Shown: positions 46,606 to 59,600 of the stretch, piece after piece | Numbering within the stretch: the first letter of the stretch is position 1 | Layout: the number at the start of each line of letters is the position of its first letter | Origin: Colius striatus | Taxonomy: Eukaryota; Chordata; Aves; Coliiformes; Coliidae | Assembly (NCBI RefSeq): GCF_028858725.1 | Contig: NC_084773.1 | Span: 10,344,350-10,408,349 of the forward strand | Length of the DNA: 64,000 nt | Reading direction: 5' to 3' | Translations under genes and position numbers: made by a program | The notes under the pieces: generated by a model | Databases searched by the model: none | Told to the model about the DNA's origin: nothing | What the model saw: the letters and a program-made list of their open reading frames with translations, nothing else

Positions 46606-48419
46606 CTACACAAGCCCATATGCACTTTAGAAGAATATCTGCAGTTCCTACCCCATGGGTTTTACAAAATGCTCCCTAACCAAATATAACCTTCAGCCCT
46701 AAATAATAGCTCTGTATTAAAGTGATCCATTTGAGATCTTCACTTCTGAGCTAGTTAGGCACTCTTCAGTATAAATAGGTTGAAAATACCAAACCTGACC
46801 TCATCCTATAGGCCAATAAATATCTCAGCTGCCGTTACATTGTGTTCCACAACCACTTGTTGGCTAAGCCCTCCTAGGGCAATCCTAAAGATGATGACTT
46901 TACACTCTGCACTCTTGGAATAGAACTATGACTTGTATGCTGTATACAACTTTTTGTTTCTGTATATCATAGACAAGCTTTAATAGAGGTTACATGGGAG
47001 ACTCCAGCACATCGTGATTACCAGGACTAGGCAACGGAAATTTATTGTTCTCACAATACAATGGATCAACTTTCAGAGCCACAAGACAATCACTAAGGTA
47101 ATCTTTTTGGTCTCATATCCAACACTGCCCTATTAACCTAAAGGAAAGGATTTTCAAATTTTCCTAGGCTTTATATGTGCCATCAGTACATTAATAAGGC
47201 TGAAATGATACCAGTTGATATATCATATTAGCAATTATCTGTAAATTCTGTTTTCACTTGATGGGCCATGCAGACACTGAGATTAGATCATGCCCAAGCC
47301 CTACACTCAGCATACCTACAGAGAAGCAACTGTCACACTGATGCTGTGCCTTCAGTCTGCACATTCTTCGAGCTCCCTGAAGCAAAAGCTGAGTGCATGG
47401 AAAATGCCCAGTGCACAACAGGAGCAACTATGAAAAAACAATAGAATTAATAATGTTTATAATAATTTTATTAATAATCAAATTATTAATACAAATATAT
47501 GCAGTGTAGTTAGAAGCCTGGGAATGTAGTCTGTAATCATGTTACAACTCAACCATAGAAACATTACAGGCAGGTCAGGGTAAAATATCCAAGACCATTC
47601 AAAATAGTGAATGACAGAACTGTGTCTTAAAATCACTATTGTTGTCACTGGACCTCTTAGTAATACTCTCCCAGGAAGGAAGAGAAGGAAAGAAACATTC
47701 AGACACCAACACAATGAGTACAAGTCAGTAGAGCCTGTGACAACTGTTATACAGGACAGATTTTCTTAAGTTGAGGCAGTCCCTGCTGATTAAAACCTCA
47801 AATCAAGAGAAACAAAAATCACGACAATGTCCCACACAGTACAGGTGGGTACGTAAAAACAGATCAAGGAACCACTAAGCAGAGGAACTTTCATAATTTT
47901 AAACCCCGCAGAATGTCTTACTGGGACTAAGTTTGTACTCAGTAAGGGTGTTCTCAGCCCAGAGCCACTCAGTGGTGACCCAGAAGATACTTTTGATTGT
48001 GTTTTGTCAGCACTCCAGTACCTATAAAATAGTAAATAAAACCAACAATGCTCATGCTCTGTGCACTAAGGTGAGCAGAAACAACTGAAAACGTATTTTG
48101 AATTCAACACAAAGCACTAAACTCTTCATGCCTAGTGAAAGGGTAACAGCAAAAACAGTACCAACACACAATCTCTGCTACAGCAGCCCTTCAGAAACGC
48201 ACACAATGCGGAAGTTCAGGTTAGCAGATCTGACACAGAATCAAAGGCAATTCATTACAAAGCAGCTTCAAATCAAAGTCCTAGATCCACAGGCCTGCCT
48301 GTAATCCTCCCATCTTGCCTGCAACTCTTGATGTGGAGTAGGCACCACAGAAGCCAGTTAAGCTGGACCAACTCCGCTGATGTATCCCAGGCATCTGCTG
48401 CTCAGCGCTGGTCCAGAGT
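46606..48419. other. Unique AT-rich sequence
   Basis: No gene recognised. It contains an AT-rich patch with a perfect short hairpin at 47470-47490, listed separately. Confidence 0.45.
47470..47490. repeat. Perfect 9-bp AT hairpin
   Basis: ATTAATAAT-CAA-ATTATTAAT, a 9-bp inverted repeat with a 3-nt loop inside a wider TTAATAAT-rich patch (47445-47500). It is probably simple-sequence in origin. Confidence 0.9.
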
Positions 48420-48900
48420 TTAAGTTAGGCGATATTCATCTTCCCCTGGGCTGCCTTTATAAAGCAATCCTGAACAATGGGACTTCAGAATAAAGAAGGA
48501 AACATTTAAATTATTATTTTTTTTAAACTTCCAAGCAAGGGCCTTTAATGCGATTAGAAGGGGGAGGGGGATTGGATAGCAGCTTTTTCTTTTTTATGTT
48601 ATGTATATTGTGTGTAAACAAATATGCAATTTGCTTTAAAAAGATAAGGTGATTAAATTTTTATCGGGCTTGTACTCTGTTGTCACCACAACAAAGAGAA
48701 TTAGGAGGAGGAAAGAAAGGCCTTTTTATTTGAATTATGCTCTTACCAGAGGTTCTCTACAGCACAGCTGTAAAGCCACTCAATGTTCTCCAAACAGGCC
48801 CTTTGATTGCATTTTATTCAACTTGTTTGCATTTGGAGCAATCGAAAGGAAAAGAACGCTCCACATTTTGATGTCTTAATGTTTCTTAATACCTTCTTTA
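48420..48900. promoter_or_regulatory. Strong candidate conserved non-coding element
   Basis: Long unique block with GGCGATATTCATC, GGGCCTTTAATGCGATTAG, AAGATAAGGTGATTAAATT, TTTATCGGGC, CCACAACAAAGAG, CCCTTTGATTGCATTTTATT and CTTGTTTGCATTTGGAGC. HMG-box, octamer-like, GATA and homeodomain words are packed over 450 bp with preserved CpGs. Of all enhancer-like blocks here this one looks most constrained. Still inference. Confidence 0.38.
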
Positions 48901-51900
48901 ATTTATATTAAGCTTCTTAACTAGGGTGATGAATTCTTCAAAAACAATAAAGACCTAGTGCAGAAATCTTTCGCACACCATGAAAATTGAAATTATAATG
49001 TATTCATGTTGCTTTTTTTGCTATGAAAAAAACCATTATTTAGAAGAAAGATTTAAAGCATACAAAAAAATCCTGAAGTTGTATGAAAATTACTTGATCC
49101 ACAGAAACAGATGAAAGTTCAAACTAATTATTACAAGGGAAATAAAATGTTGTAGGAGGTGGAGGAGAATAAACAGCATTATAAAGTTGGGCTACTATGA
49201 AGTTTTCAGTCTTTTAATAACCTATAAATTTGTCCTCTATGGCATTATACCAAAAAAAAAAAAGGATGCTGAAAACTTGTATAATTTATTTTTACCAAGA
49301 CAAATTCAAGTGTTTGCCAGTTCTTCCTCCTTTTTTATTTGCATACTTCCCTAAAATGTCTCTTCAGCTTCACGGTTCCACGTTGTACTTCCCTCCCATT
49401 GTCTTTCACAGTCTGCCAAGACCAAGAGCACGTACTGAAATCAGTGAACATTGTAATGGAGCGCACAAATACCCACAGATGCAGCAGCTTCACGGGGCAT
49501 ATGTTCCTGGGTGAGGTTCCCAGACTGAAACACCATTCACAGGTGGATCTTAGTCAAACAAGAGGCAGGCTGCATTACAAAAGCAAGGGTCATGTAAATA
49601 AAAGTACAGAAGAGGCCACTCAAGGGACAAGACTGGATGAGTTTGTTGTTGTAGGCACTGTGTGTTTTCTAGTTATAGTTACAGGATGCTCAGTCTGGGT
49701 AAGCTTCAAACTCTAATTATCTGGCCTATGGAACAAAACTCACTCTCAACAATTCCAGTGTTCCTAAAAATCCCTTCAGAAAAAAACCAACACTTTGGTG
49801 GAAGTCTATTATGGCACAAATCAGTCTTACCAAGGAATACCCAGAAGAGCAAGTTCTTGCCTCATTTCCCAGTTTGTCTACTATTTTACCTTTTTTAGAC
49901 TTAATTTTACATTTCATTGCAACTTCTTTAGTTCTCAGCCATATATATGCACATAGACGTGTATAGCCACAAACACCTCACCTTGCTACTCCTCCTCTAC
50001 TGCAAAGAAAGTCCAGAGAAGAAACAAGTAGCCCTGGCTGGCACTCCTATGAATCCCAACACAATGTCTAGAACTGTGCTACAGTTCCTGTGTGCATGGG
50101 TATTGCAGCAGTGGAAAAACAAGCTTCCTAAACAAAATGTTTGAAATGACCTTGAAGTGTATGAAAAGGAGAGTAGGTTTTCATCTGGAGTGATTATTTT
50201 CTGTTGACATACACTGATTGCTCACCTACCTTCTCTGAGTTACGTATTTAAAACTCCAGGAAAGCTCAAATTAAAGCCTGATGATAAAGCCTGCCACACT
50301 TACAAAATGCTTGTGAAAAAGTTCACTTAGCTGTACCACAATAACTGAAACAATTTACAAAATTCACATGCTGTGTTTACCATAGAGTAAAAACAATGCT
50401 GATCTTAATCTAATAAGCAGGCAGCCTGGGTGAAATGACACCTCCCCCTCCTGAACAGGGTCACACCATATGAGGGCAGAAGTACCAAACCTGCGAGTTC
50501 AAGGGCGCGTATGGATTGCTACAGTAAAACTGAAAAGTCTCTCTCAACAAACACCAAGAAATTGCAGACTGTGTCACAGGCAGTTCAAAACAGCTTTAAA
50601 CATCGTGTAGTCATCTGCTGCCATGGTATGGTGTTTTCTTCACATCTCTCCTACAAACTAATTGCTGCTTTTGCAGGAGAAGGAGAGAAGGACAAAGCTA
50701 CGCAAAAAAGAGCAGTTATTCAAGCTCAGTAATTACCCAGTAATGAGCAACACCTACTGTATCCCACCTATTAAAACTTTCATCTGCTTGTTTTTTTAAA
50801 GGGAGGAAGTACCAAATTTACATATTCAAAGCAGTATTTCTATATGTAACCAGTTAAAAGTCTTAACGGTCCTATCTAGGAAAGCTTGTGCCTTTAAGCA
50901 GAAATGATTCATGAATTTTAATTTGTTTTAAATGTTGAAAAATTCCATCCAAGTAAATTGAGTCAACAAGCCAGCAAAGGATGAAGACATGTATCTGTTT
51001 TTTATTTAATAAAAAACACAAGTCTATACATTTCTTAGTCACCCACAAATTCTCTAGTAGTGAAAAAATACTTTGCAGTAACTAAGATTCCTGCATTTCT
51101 TTTAATTAAGACACCATGTTTTTTTCCCATTCAGCACATGCTAGTTGAACGGTATTGAGCTTTAACTGCTTCTCTTTGTATTATTTAAGTGCTACTAACT
51201 AAAAATGTTCTCACAGAAATAAATTAACCAATTATTTTGAAAATTGGGAAAGAGGGGAAAGATTTGCAGAACGAGACTCTTCCTGTAAGCTGCTTCAACA
51301 TCATTAATTTTAAAACTGCAAAGTCATCAGCCCACCCTCCAAATAAAAACATTTAACGTTAACACAAGCATTAATTTTAAAGCATAACTTAGTTATATCC
51401 CCCTTCTCAACATCAAGGCTCTCAGCTCAATCTTTCCATGCTTTCTCTCAGTAATCACAAACACCACAAATTCACCTTTGAATCCAAAGTTAATGTTTTC
51501 TAGTAATTACTTTGTTGCTCTATTTGGAGCCTAAGTTCTGCAAAGTCAAACACAGTCAAACAGGGACATGTTTATAAAGGGGCAAGCATGCCAAGTCAGA
51601 CGTTAAATGAGATAGCACTAGTTGCAGATACAGCAACACAGACCTAGCACATACTAATAATTTAATACCTCTATCCATGCTACAGCAATACTTCCATTTT
51701 TCTAGGCAAGCACCCAAGGGCTGGGTTTCCTTCCTCATTACACTCTTCCTGGGGCACAGACTGTTCTCAAACCTAGTCAAGGAAAATACTGGAAAATGCA
51801 GGTACAGCCTCTGTCCAAGTCCATGGGAAACAGACCATATGTAAGACTGAAGGAGATTAGCCTTCCTGAGGCATCCTCCCCAAAAATTCTTCACCCTTCT

Positions 51901-53601
51901 GAAATCTCCAGGTGCTGATACCGTTTAGAAATAAGACGTAGGCAATTCACAAGGCTCAGATGCAGAAACCATTAACAAGTGTACTGGTGCCAGGTGGCTG
52001 GCTGGAAGAGAATGAATTACAGTAACCTAAGCTTATAAGATTTCCACTACCAATGCCAATCTGTTTGAGCATCTGGGTCCAAATCCAGCAGTGAGAGAGA
52101 AAATGTTTGCAACTAGTGTTTCAGGGTGCTACAACAGCCAACCCAGTTCTGTGGACTGATGACCTGGATTGAGGAGTCACTGCACATTTCCAACACACCA
52201 ACTCAATTTGACTTGCATTGCAAAAAATTCAAGCCCCACAAATAAGTTTGTGTTCCTGGGCAGGGCAGTAAAAGGCAGCATTGAACAAGAGAAAAATTAG
52301 ATTACAGAAAATGTAATATGACCAGCCAAAACATACAAACAAGTTAAAAATAAATTAGCCCCATTACCAAAACCACAAAGGCAGCATCTTGTGTGATGAC
52401 TGTTGATTTCATTAAGTTTGGGTTCTAGTACAGTCCATTTGAGGAGCAGGAGTTCTCACATCTTATATTTGTTTTTCTTGACAAATAATTGTTAAATATT
52501 TGCCTTGAACTAAGATATCAACATTTATGATATCCCAACTTACTCAAAAAACAACACAGGAACATAGTTTAGTCTATCAACATAAACAACTTGTGAGTGA
52601 TCCTATCAAAGTATGGAATATCTTTTGCCCATCAAGTTTCACTAGAATACTGTATTTCTGAAGGGTGCAAATAAAAGACAAATTCACACTCAAAATACAT
52701 TTTCTCTGAAACCTCTTCTACATCTCCCTTCTAGCTCCTATAGCTCCCATTATGATGCTGCTCCAGTCAACTTTGCACTTCAGAGCATCTAAAAAGACAT
52801 CCAATAAAAGGAAACAGAGTGTTCCTTTCAATATCCATCTGTCTCTGTGTTTTCTGTTTATACCTCTGCCTCAGGGTTTTAATTCCCTCCACCCCTACTC
52901 CCTAGTTAGCCTCAGTGGTCCTGATGTCTCCACTTATTGCTCAGGGCAGAGCTGATCAACTGCAGGTTCTGTGATGGCAACCAAGAAGCCATTTACAATT
53001 CCAACAGCTGTTACTTATTTTGCAGCAGAGTCATGGCAAATCTGTGGTTCAAACCCTCCCTCCCCACACAGAGGGAGAAAACAACAAGAACAATCAAAAA
53101 ACCCCCAAGAAAAGGGAAGGACCAGGAAAGCGTCATGGATCAGCACAGCCCTGGCTGATAACTATTTTGCCTGCGCAAAGCTAGCAATGTAGAGACTGTT
53201 ATACCATGTTAAGTTAACTCTGAGGTCCTATCTTATCCAGGTTCCTTCCTGACCAGCAGATACCAGAGAAAGTCTGCAGCACACCATAATATTAAGTAAC
53301 ATTCTCCTTTTAAAGACCCACATACCCTGCAGACAGAAGCAGGGTGTGGAACCCTCTTGGGCAATGCAGGAGGAAGCAACCCAGCGTGGAAGCACATCTT
53401 GGAACAGGTTCATATGCCAACCCCCCTGCCCCCCACCCCTTAAGTTATTTCTGCCTTCACAGATTAACATAGAAGCAGCAGCAGCATTCCCTCATCCTGC
53501 ATATTGATGATGAGGGAACTCATAAAAGTGTTCATAAAAGTTTGTTTTAGAAGTAGTTCATCACAGCTATGGATCTACACTAAGTTTATGTTCTTACTTA
53601 C
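48901..53601. other. Unique sequence, no firm feature
   Basis: No repeat family recognised beyond a short A-run at 49250-49263. A plus-strand block ending CAGTCTGG then GTAAGC near 49699, after TTTGTTGTTGTAG, reads TVCFLVIVTGCSVW and is a weak exon candidate. Several other donor-like words lack partners. Confidence 0.4.
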
Positions 53602-53631
53602 ACTGCTAAAGTTCGAGCTCTAGTAAAAACT
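53602..53631 (-). other. Candidate 30-nt micro-exon, minus strand
   Basis: One of the best pyrimidine tracts in the window (TTTTTTTTCTTCCTCCTCAG) precedes 30 nt, followed by GCAGT then GTAAGTAAG. Exactly one frame is open (VFTRARTLAV) and the length is a multiple of three, as in frame-preserving micro-exons of neuronal genes. Unrecognised. A chance pairing remains possible. Confidence 0.25.
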
Positions 53632-56600
53632 CTGAGGAGGAAGAAAAAAAATCTGAGTCTTTACAAAATTTCAGAGATGTACTTCCTTCCAAACAGGTTT
53701 AAACAATAAGTCTTAACAAGACTTTCCTTAGAACTTTCCTTTCACTTTTCGGAAGAAATGTGGGATACTATGGAGAAAGGAAGAGCCTAACTCTTTCGAA
53801 GGAAACCAGGTAGTTTGCCTAAAAGACATGCCGGTAATTAGAATGAAGCAGCATCTCCAAACTTCCTCCTTCGCAAACAGAATCCACCTCCATGTCTTAA
53901 ATGCACATCCTTAAGACAACCTGTGAATTACCTGAGTTCTGGTCTCAGTGCAAGAAAAATTCTCAGTTTTCAGCCAGGAATGAACCAGTCATTTCCCATG
54001 GTGGACAAAAAGACAATGAGCAAGGAATTCACCAAGATCATTTCTGCATTATGTCAAAAGTGGGAAGTGGGCGGCAATTATTTTAGGACTGTGTTTCACG
54101 TTCACATGCATCAGCTTTGACCTAATAACTTTCAAAATAAAAAGACAAGACTTTTAGTGAATTTCTTTGGAACAACAAAAAAAGACAGCCTTCACATTAG
54201 CAGAACCTCTCAGTCAGCTGGGCTGACTTCTAATGAAGGTTAGTTTGTGCTCTGCAATCTAAAATTACAATGGACAGGACACTCTATTCCCACCTTTTAT
54301 TCAGTCCTATTTTACCACTCCAAATATATACTACCTAAATTTGTATACTCTTTAACAGTAGTTAATCTTCAATTAAAATACCTAGAGCAGAAACTAAGAT
54401 AACTGGTTTGAAAGGTAAAAGCTTATTGACAAAAACGTATTCTTCATATTGCCTTTTTTTAATTCTGCATATTAAAAATGTCATTTTTATGACTTGAAAA
54501 AAATCTTCAGGAATAATGAAGGCTAACAAAAGACTGAAGAGCAGTAATTTAAAAAGCTCCATATGTAGCATCCTGATTACTGTATCAGTCCCATTTCCAT
54601 AACGAAGGGAGAAGTCACCAAACTGCTGCCTGTCCTTTCTGGTGCCAAGGAAAGGGCAAAGAGGACAGTATGTTTTCAAGGCATCATCCTTCAGGCTCTG
54701 AGGGAAGAACAAGAAGTCTCCTGCAGTACAATATGTGGGTGTCAGTGTCCGGCACTTTTCTGGAACATGGTAACCCCAGCTCTGGTGGTCCCTGCACATG
54801 TACTTAATTTGGAAGCAGCTGGGTTCAAAAGTTTATCCTCACTTTTTGACCTGCAAAGGTTTAGTGTGTGGGCGTGCACATGAGCGTGTACATCATACCA
54901 CACAAGCTGAAGATGTGCAGCCACAACATACACAGCATGCAAGTGTTTACGTGTATGGTTTTGCACAAAGAACACGTTGCATATTTTTAAACGCCATAAC
55001 ATTATCCAGTATACATCAGAGTGATGTGCACTGCAGGAGCATTCTGCCTTCCCAAGCCAAATGTGGTCAGCCTGCATTTCAAAACTCAGGAAACTTATGA
55101 AATGATGCCACAAATACTCCAAAAAGCCATATTAATGAAAAAAATTAATTGCAATACTAGATTCAATATCCTTCATAGAAAGTACAACCACTAAATCCAC
55201 ACGCTTGTCCCCATTAATGTCACTAATATGCCTACAGGTACACCTAAGTAAAAGATATAACAAAGAATTATCTTCACATTTATACTGTTTTTCACTAGAG
55301 ATGCAAAAAGCTAAAAATGTAAGTGAAGCATAGGCAAGGTAAGAGAGGCAGAAAGACTGGAAAGCACAAGGAGACCAAGAACCTTCTGAGCACAGTAAGT
55401 TTATGAGTACCTGTGACAAAAGTATAGTCACACACTGGTGGAATAGTCAGAACTTGGAAGAATTAATGTATTCTCCAGCTGACATAAGAACGTTTCCTTA
55501 AATTGCTCTAAAGCACTCTAACAATTGCAGACAGAAATCCCTGATCTTGGCACAAAGGATGCAGTTTTCAACCATTTGTCATTTTACAGCTCAGACACAG
55601 AAGCAAGTTAGTGCCTATCAGCAGAGCTTCGATAATGCAAATATATTCCTTGGTGCATCATATGCACGACAGAACATCTTCACTGGGATTTAAAGAGACA
55701 TCTCAGGTTATGAATTTACAGCACATGTGTGATGGGGTTTGAGCACTCCGACAGTCACTATCACTGAGATAAACAGCAACTCATTAATCCACAGAAATGT
55801 GACAGCACAGTTGAGTGCAAGTTTCCTCAGCACTTGTGTTATTTTGAAATCTTGAATCAATTGTTTACAGAAGCTCTTCACTTGTGTTCACAGCACTAAG
55901 TGCTCCACGTACCAGTGAACCTTTAATAATTCCTAATGTATGAAATAGTGGTTTGTTTTACTTAAACGATAAAAACCAGCACACATAATGGATAAATAGT
56001 TCATGATGAGCAGAAAACGCCAACTTTCAGACAGAACAAGCACTTTCTGTTTGTTGATAAAGTTGTAACTTTCAGTCAGAATTACACAACAGTAAGTCTA
56101 TTACAAACTGGTTCTAAACATAACTGGGGGAAAACACTTTGTATGTAACACAAATCAAGTAAAGTATGTAAGCATAATGGCATAGAAAGTAAAAGTTATT
56201 TAACAGAAGAGCCCATACATCAGCAACTGAAACTGTGAATTAAAACATAAGATGGTGCCTCAGGGGAAACACTTAACACAAAGACACCACAGACAGCGAG
56301 TCTATGAAGACCTGACTACTTGACCAATGCCAAGAAATGCAAGTCTCTCTTCAAAAGTTACAGAGACATAAAGTGAAAAGTTAATGTTCAGAGCCATTGT
56401 GCACTTCAAACTTTCCTGTGACCTCAAAACCTATCCAGCTTTCCAGGGAAACTTCCAGGTTTCAACGGAAATGTTTCATACATTGCAATAGCATCAGGTC
56501 TGATCCCCCAAAAGGTGAAAAGAAAAAAAAGGGTAAAAGCCCTCCAAGAAAACAAAAATTATACTTAGTTATAATCATCACATCTGGCACAACAAAGGAA

Positions 56601-59600
56601 ACTTCCTACATTTATTTTAGCACAGTAGTACCCAACTACATTATAAAAACCCAACAAAATAATCAATAATAATAATACCAATGTATTACTAAGGCAGACA
56701 AATAAAACTCACTGAGCAATAAAAGAGAGAAGAAGAGGCTTCTCCAATGCCATGCAAGCCTCTTGGTTGACAGCTCTATGCAAAGAATACCAGCCCTTGC
56801 TGCTGCCTGAAACAGGGACAGCACACTAAGTCTCCTAAGTAAAATGGATTCTACCCATTTTGGAAGTATAATTTGATTAACTCTAGAAATTCAGTGGTTG
56901 AAATGAGAATACAGTTGAACCAATAACTGTTGCTCATATCATAGAAAACAGTGCAAGTAGTACTGTTTTACAGAAGCCCAAAAACTGTAGTACAACTTGC
57001 TTTTAAGTTATTATAGACCTTTCTTTTAATTTAATCTTTAAACAACTCCACTGAGGTCTGAAGAAGTTGATTTATTTCTGATTTTACAGATTTTTACAGA
57101 AGGCTTTTCCCAGAGATCTAATTCATGAGTTTAACATTTCATCAAATATGCTTTTGTTAAGTGCAGTTGAGCAGGCACATTACTCAAGGTCATAAACTTT
57201 AAGTCAAATCACAGGCAACTGAGCAGGTCCTGTCTCTTTTTCTATGGTCTCCATGCCTACCACAGAAGGCTAATTACTTTACAACAAAACTTGAGAATGT
57301 ATTTTTTCCCCTAAAGCCATATTTGTTCATTGTTTTCACTACTTCTGCTTCCAGAGCATGAATTCATGTCTACAGTTCATATTTTCCCACCAGAAGCATA
57401 GTGCTTCATCCATCTGTACAGTAGCAAGGACAACTATGGTGAAGGTACATGACATCCTTAAGAAGCATTAATTTTTTATGTAAAATTTCAACCACAAAAA
57501 AACCTATAGATATAGAGATCAAGTCAAACAAGAGCCAGAAATATCTCTCAGCTTGCACCAGCTGAGGGTCTTCCAAGGCTACTGGTTAAAAAAAACCCTT
57601 AAATTCTTCCTATATTCCAGAAAAATAAGAATAATGCCTATTACCAGTTTCTGTACCTGCACACTCATTATGGCTATTTTTTGGCCCATTCTATATATTG
57701 GTAAAGTAATTAATCACTATATCCATTTCTTCAATAATGAAGATTTAAGAGATAAAGTTTCTACCTTTTGTCTGGTTTTCTGGGAAAGTCTAAAAGAATC
57801 TCCAGAATATGTACATTCACTATTCTAATATTTTTCTCCAAAATCTTTCACAAGGAGGATAAAATCTTGCCACTAACTTTTCTTCTTTAAACTTTAACTG
57901 AAAAAAAAGCTTAACATAAAAGTGAGCCAACAGCTGCTACTGCCATTGCATTAGAAGTTAGAAAGGAAGGACACAGTCTACAGAACATCTTCCTTAGTAC
58001 AGTGCTGCAAGGTATCCTCACCTTACACAGACAAAGATGGAGTGTTGCTAAGGGCAATGGAGAACTGCTTGTGGAACCTCGCCAGTTAGATTATCTTGCT
58101 GTGGCAGGAACACTGATGTGTATCGAATGCTTTGAAATGGGAACACAATGTTCAAGAAGATACCAGAAAGAGAGAGTGGAAAAAGAAGAGATGTATTTGC
58201 TAAAAACTTGTGTCTTTTTCTATCTTTACAACTGTGAGACACTAGAAATTAAGGAGAACTATTAGATCATGAAGGGAACAATGTAATAGGAGATATTTCC
58301 TGAAAATATATTTTCAGTTACTTTTCCAGATTGTTTTACAAGTCTTATAAACAAGGTAACCACCAGCTCTCTTCTGAACATTAATTGCCCTTCAAGAACA
58401 ATTGCAATAGATCAAAACACATCACCTATGATAAGTAATTAAATTATATCTATAGTAAATAACACCAGGCTACTTGCTGACCTGATAACTAAAATAAAAC
58501 ACCCCAAGAGGTTTAGGAGATGGTCTTACACTGGTGGTAAACAGAAACACTAGAGTCTCCTTCACTATGCTGCCAATATACTTAATCTCTCTAGATCTCT
58601 GATCTCTGTCTTTGGGAGATATCTTCATTCACTGGGGTAGACTCCAACTGCTTGTGAAACATCCAGGCACTACCAGGAGGACTACCACTACAAAATGGCA
58701 GGGAAAGGACTTAAGATAGTTGCTACCCATTATACTCATATAAGAAACATAGCAATAAAATTCAAATTTGAATGTACAAAAATTCAAACTGTCCAGATTT
58801 GCCCAGAATTATGCCAGGCAAGAAACTCTGCATATAATGCATAAACTGCCAGAGCTCAACAGTCTTATGCAAAAAAATATGCCCTAACCTCTTTGCCTTA
58901 TACTGAGAATAGCAGACTGTGCTGAATTATTTTAGCATCTAAACTGTTTCAATTCACTCTTACATTGAATATATTACTTTTGCCACTCCTATGGGTTCTT
59001 TTCTTTAGTTATCATTGTAACAGTTACAGAAAAACTGTCCTGCAAAAGTAAACAGTTTCCTCATTTAAGCAACAAATTAGATAGTTATGAGGAGTGGGGA
59101 TCCACATGTCCAGAATGACATGATTACTACTTCAGCTCCATTTTTAGGACAAGTCTCAAGATGTGCTGACATAAAACACAGAAGTTGTGGAAATATAGAA
59201 ACAAAAGTGTCAGGGTATTGTTTTTCACCAAAATAGATATTTCTATTTTTAGTGGGAAAAAAATCAACCCAACAAATTGGCAAATGTATTGCTGAGCTGT
59301 GACTGGTCTGGAAAAGGGCGTTCCCTAACTATATCAGATTTGTCAACTTCACCCAAAATAAAGCAAGTGGGATTGGTTGCTTTTAAAAACAGTTAGGACC
59401 AACTGACCCTGTTAAGGGAGTTAAAAGTTTATTATAGTCTCGTGTTGTCCTGAAGCTCCTATTTTATCTTTGTCATTTCTGCAGCCTAGTCCTTTCATGT
59501 CTGAATCTAATCTCTACATCGTTTCCTACACCATGCACTTTTCTGAGTATGTCTGAGAGATATATGCTGGAAATGGGGTTCCTGCATTCTGTGGAGTCCC

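Noticed and set aside
54362..54799. 145-codon minus-strand open frame with a leucine-rich stretch
   Set aside because: A hydrophobic patch alone is not evidence of a membrane protein. No splice or promoter context.
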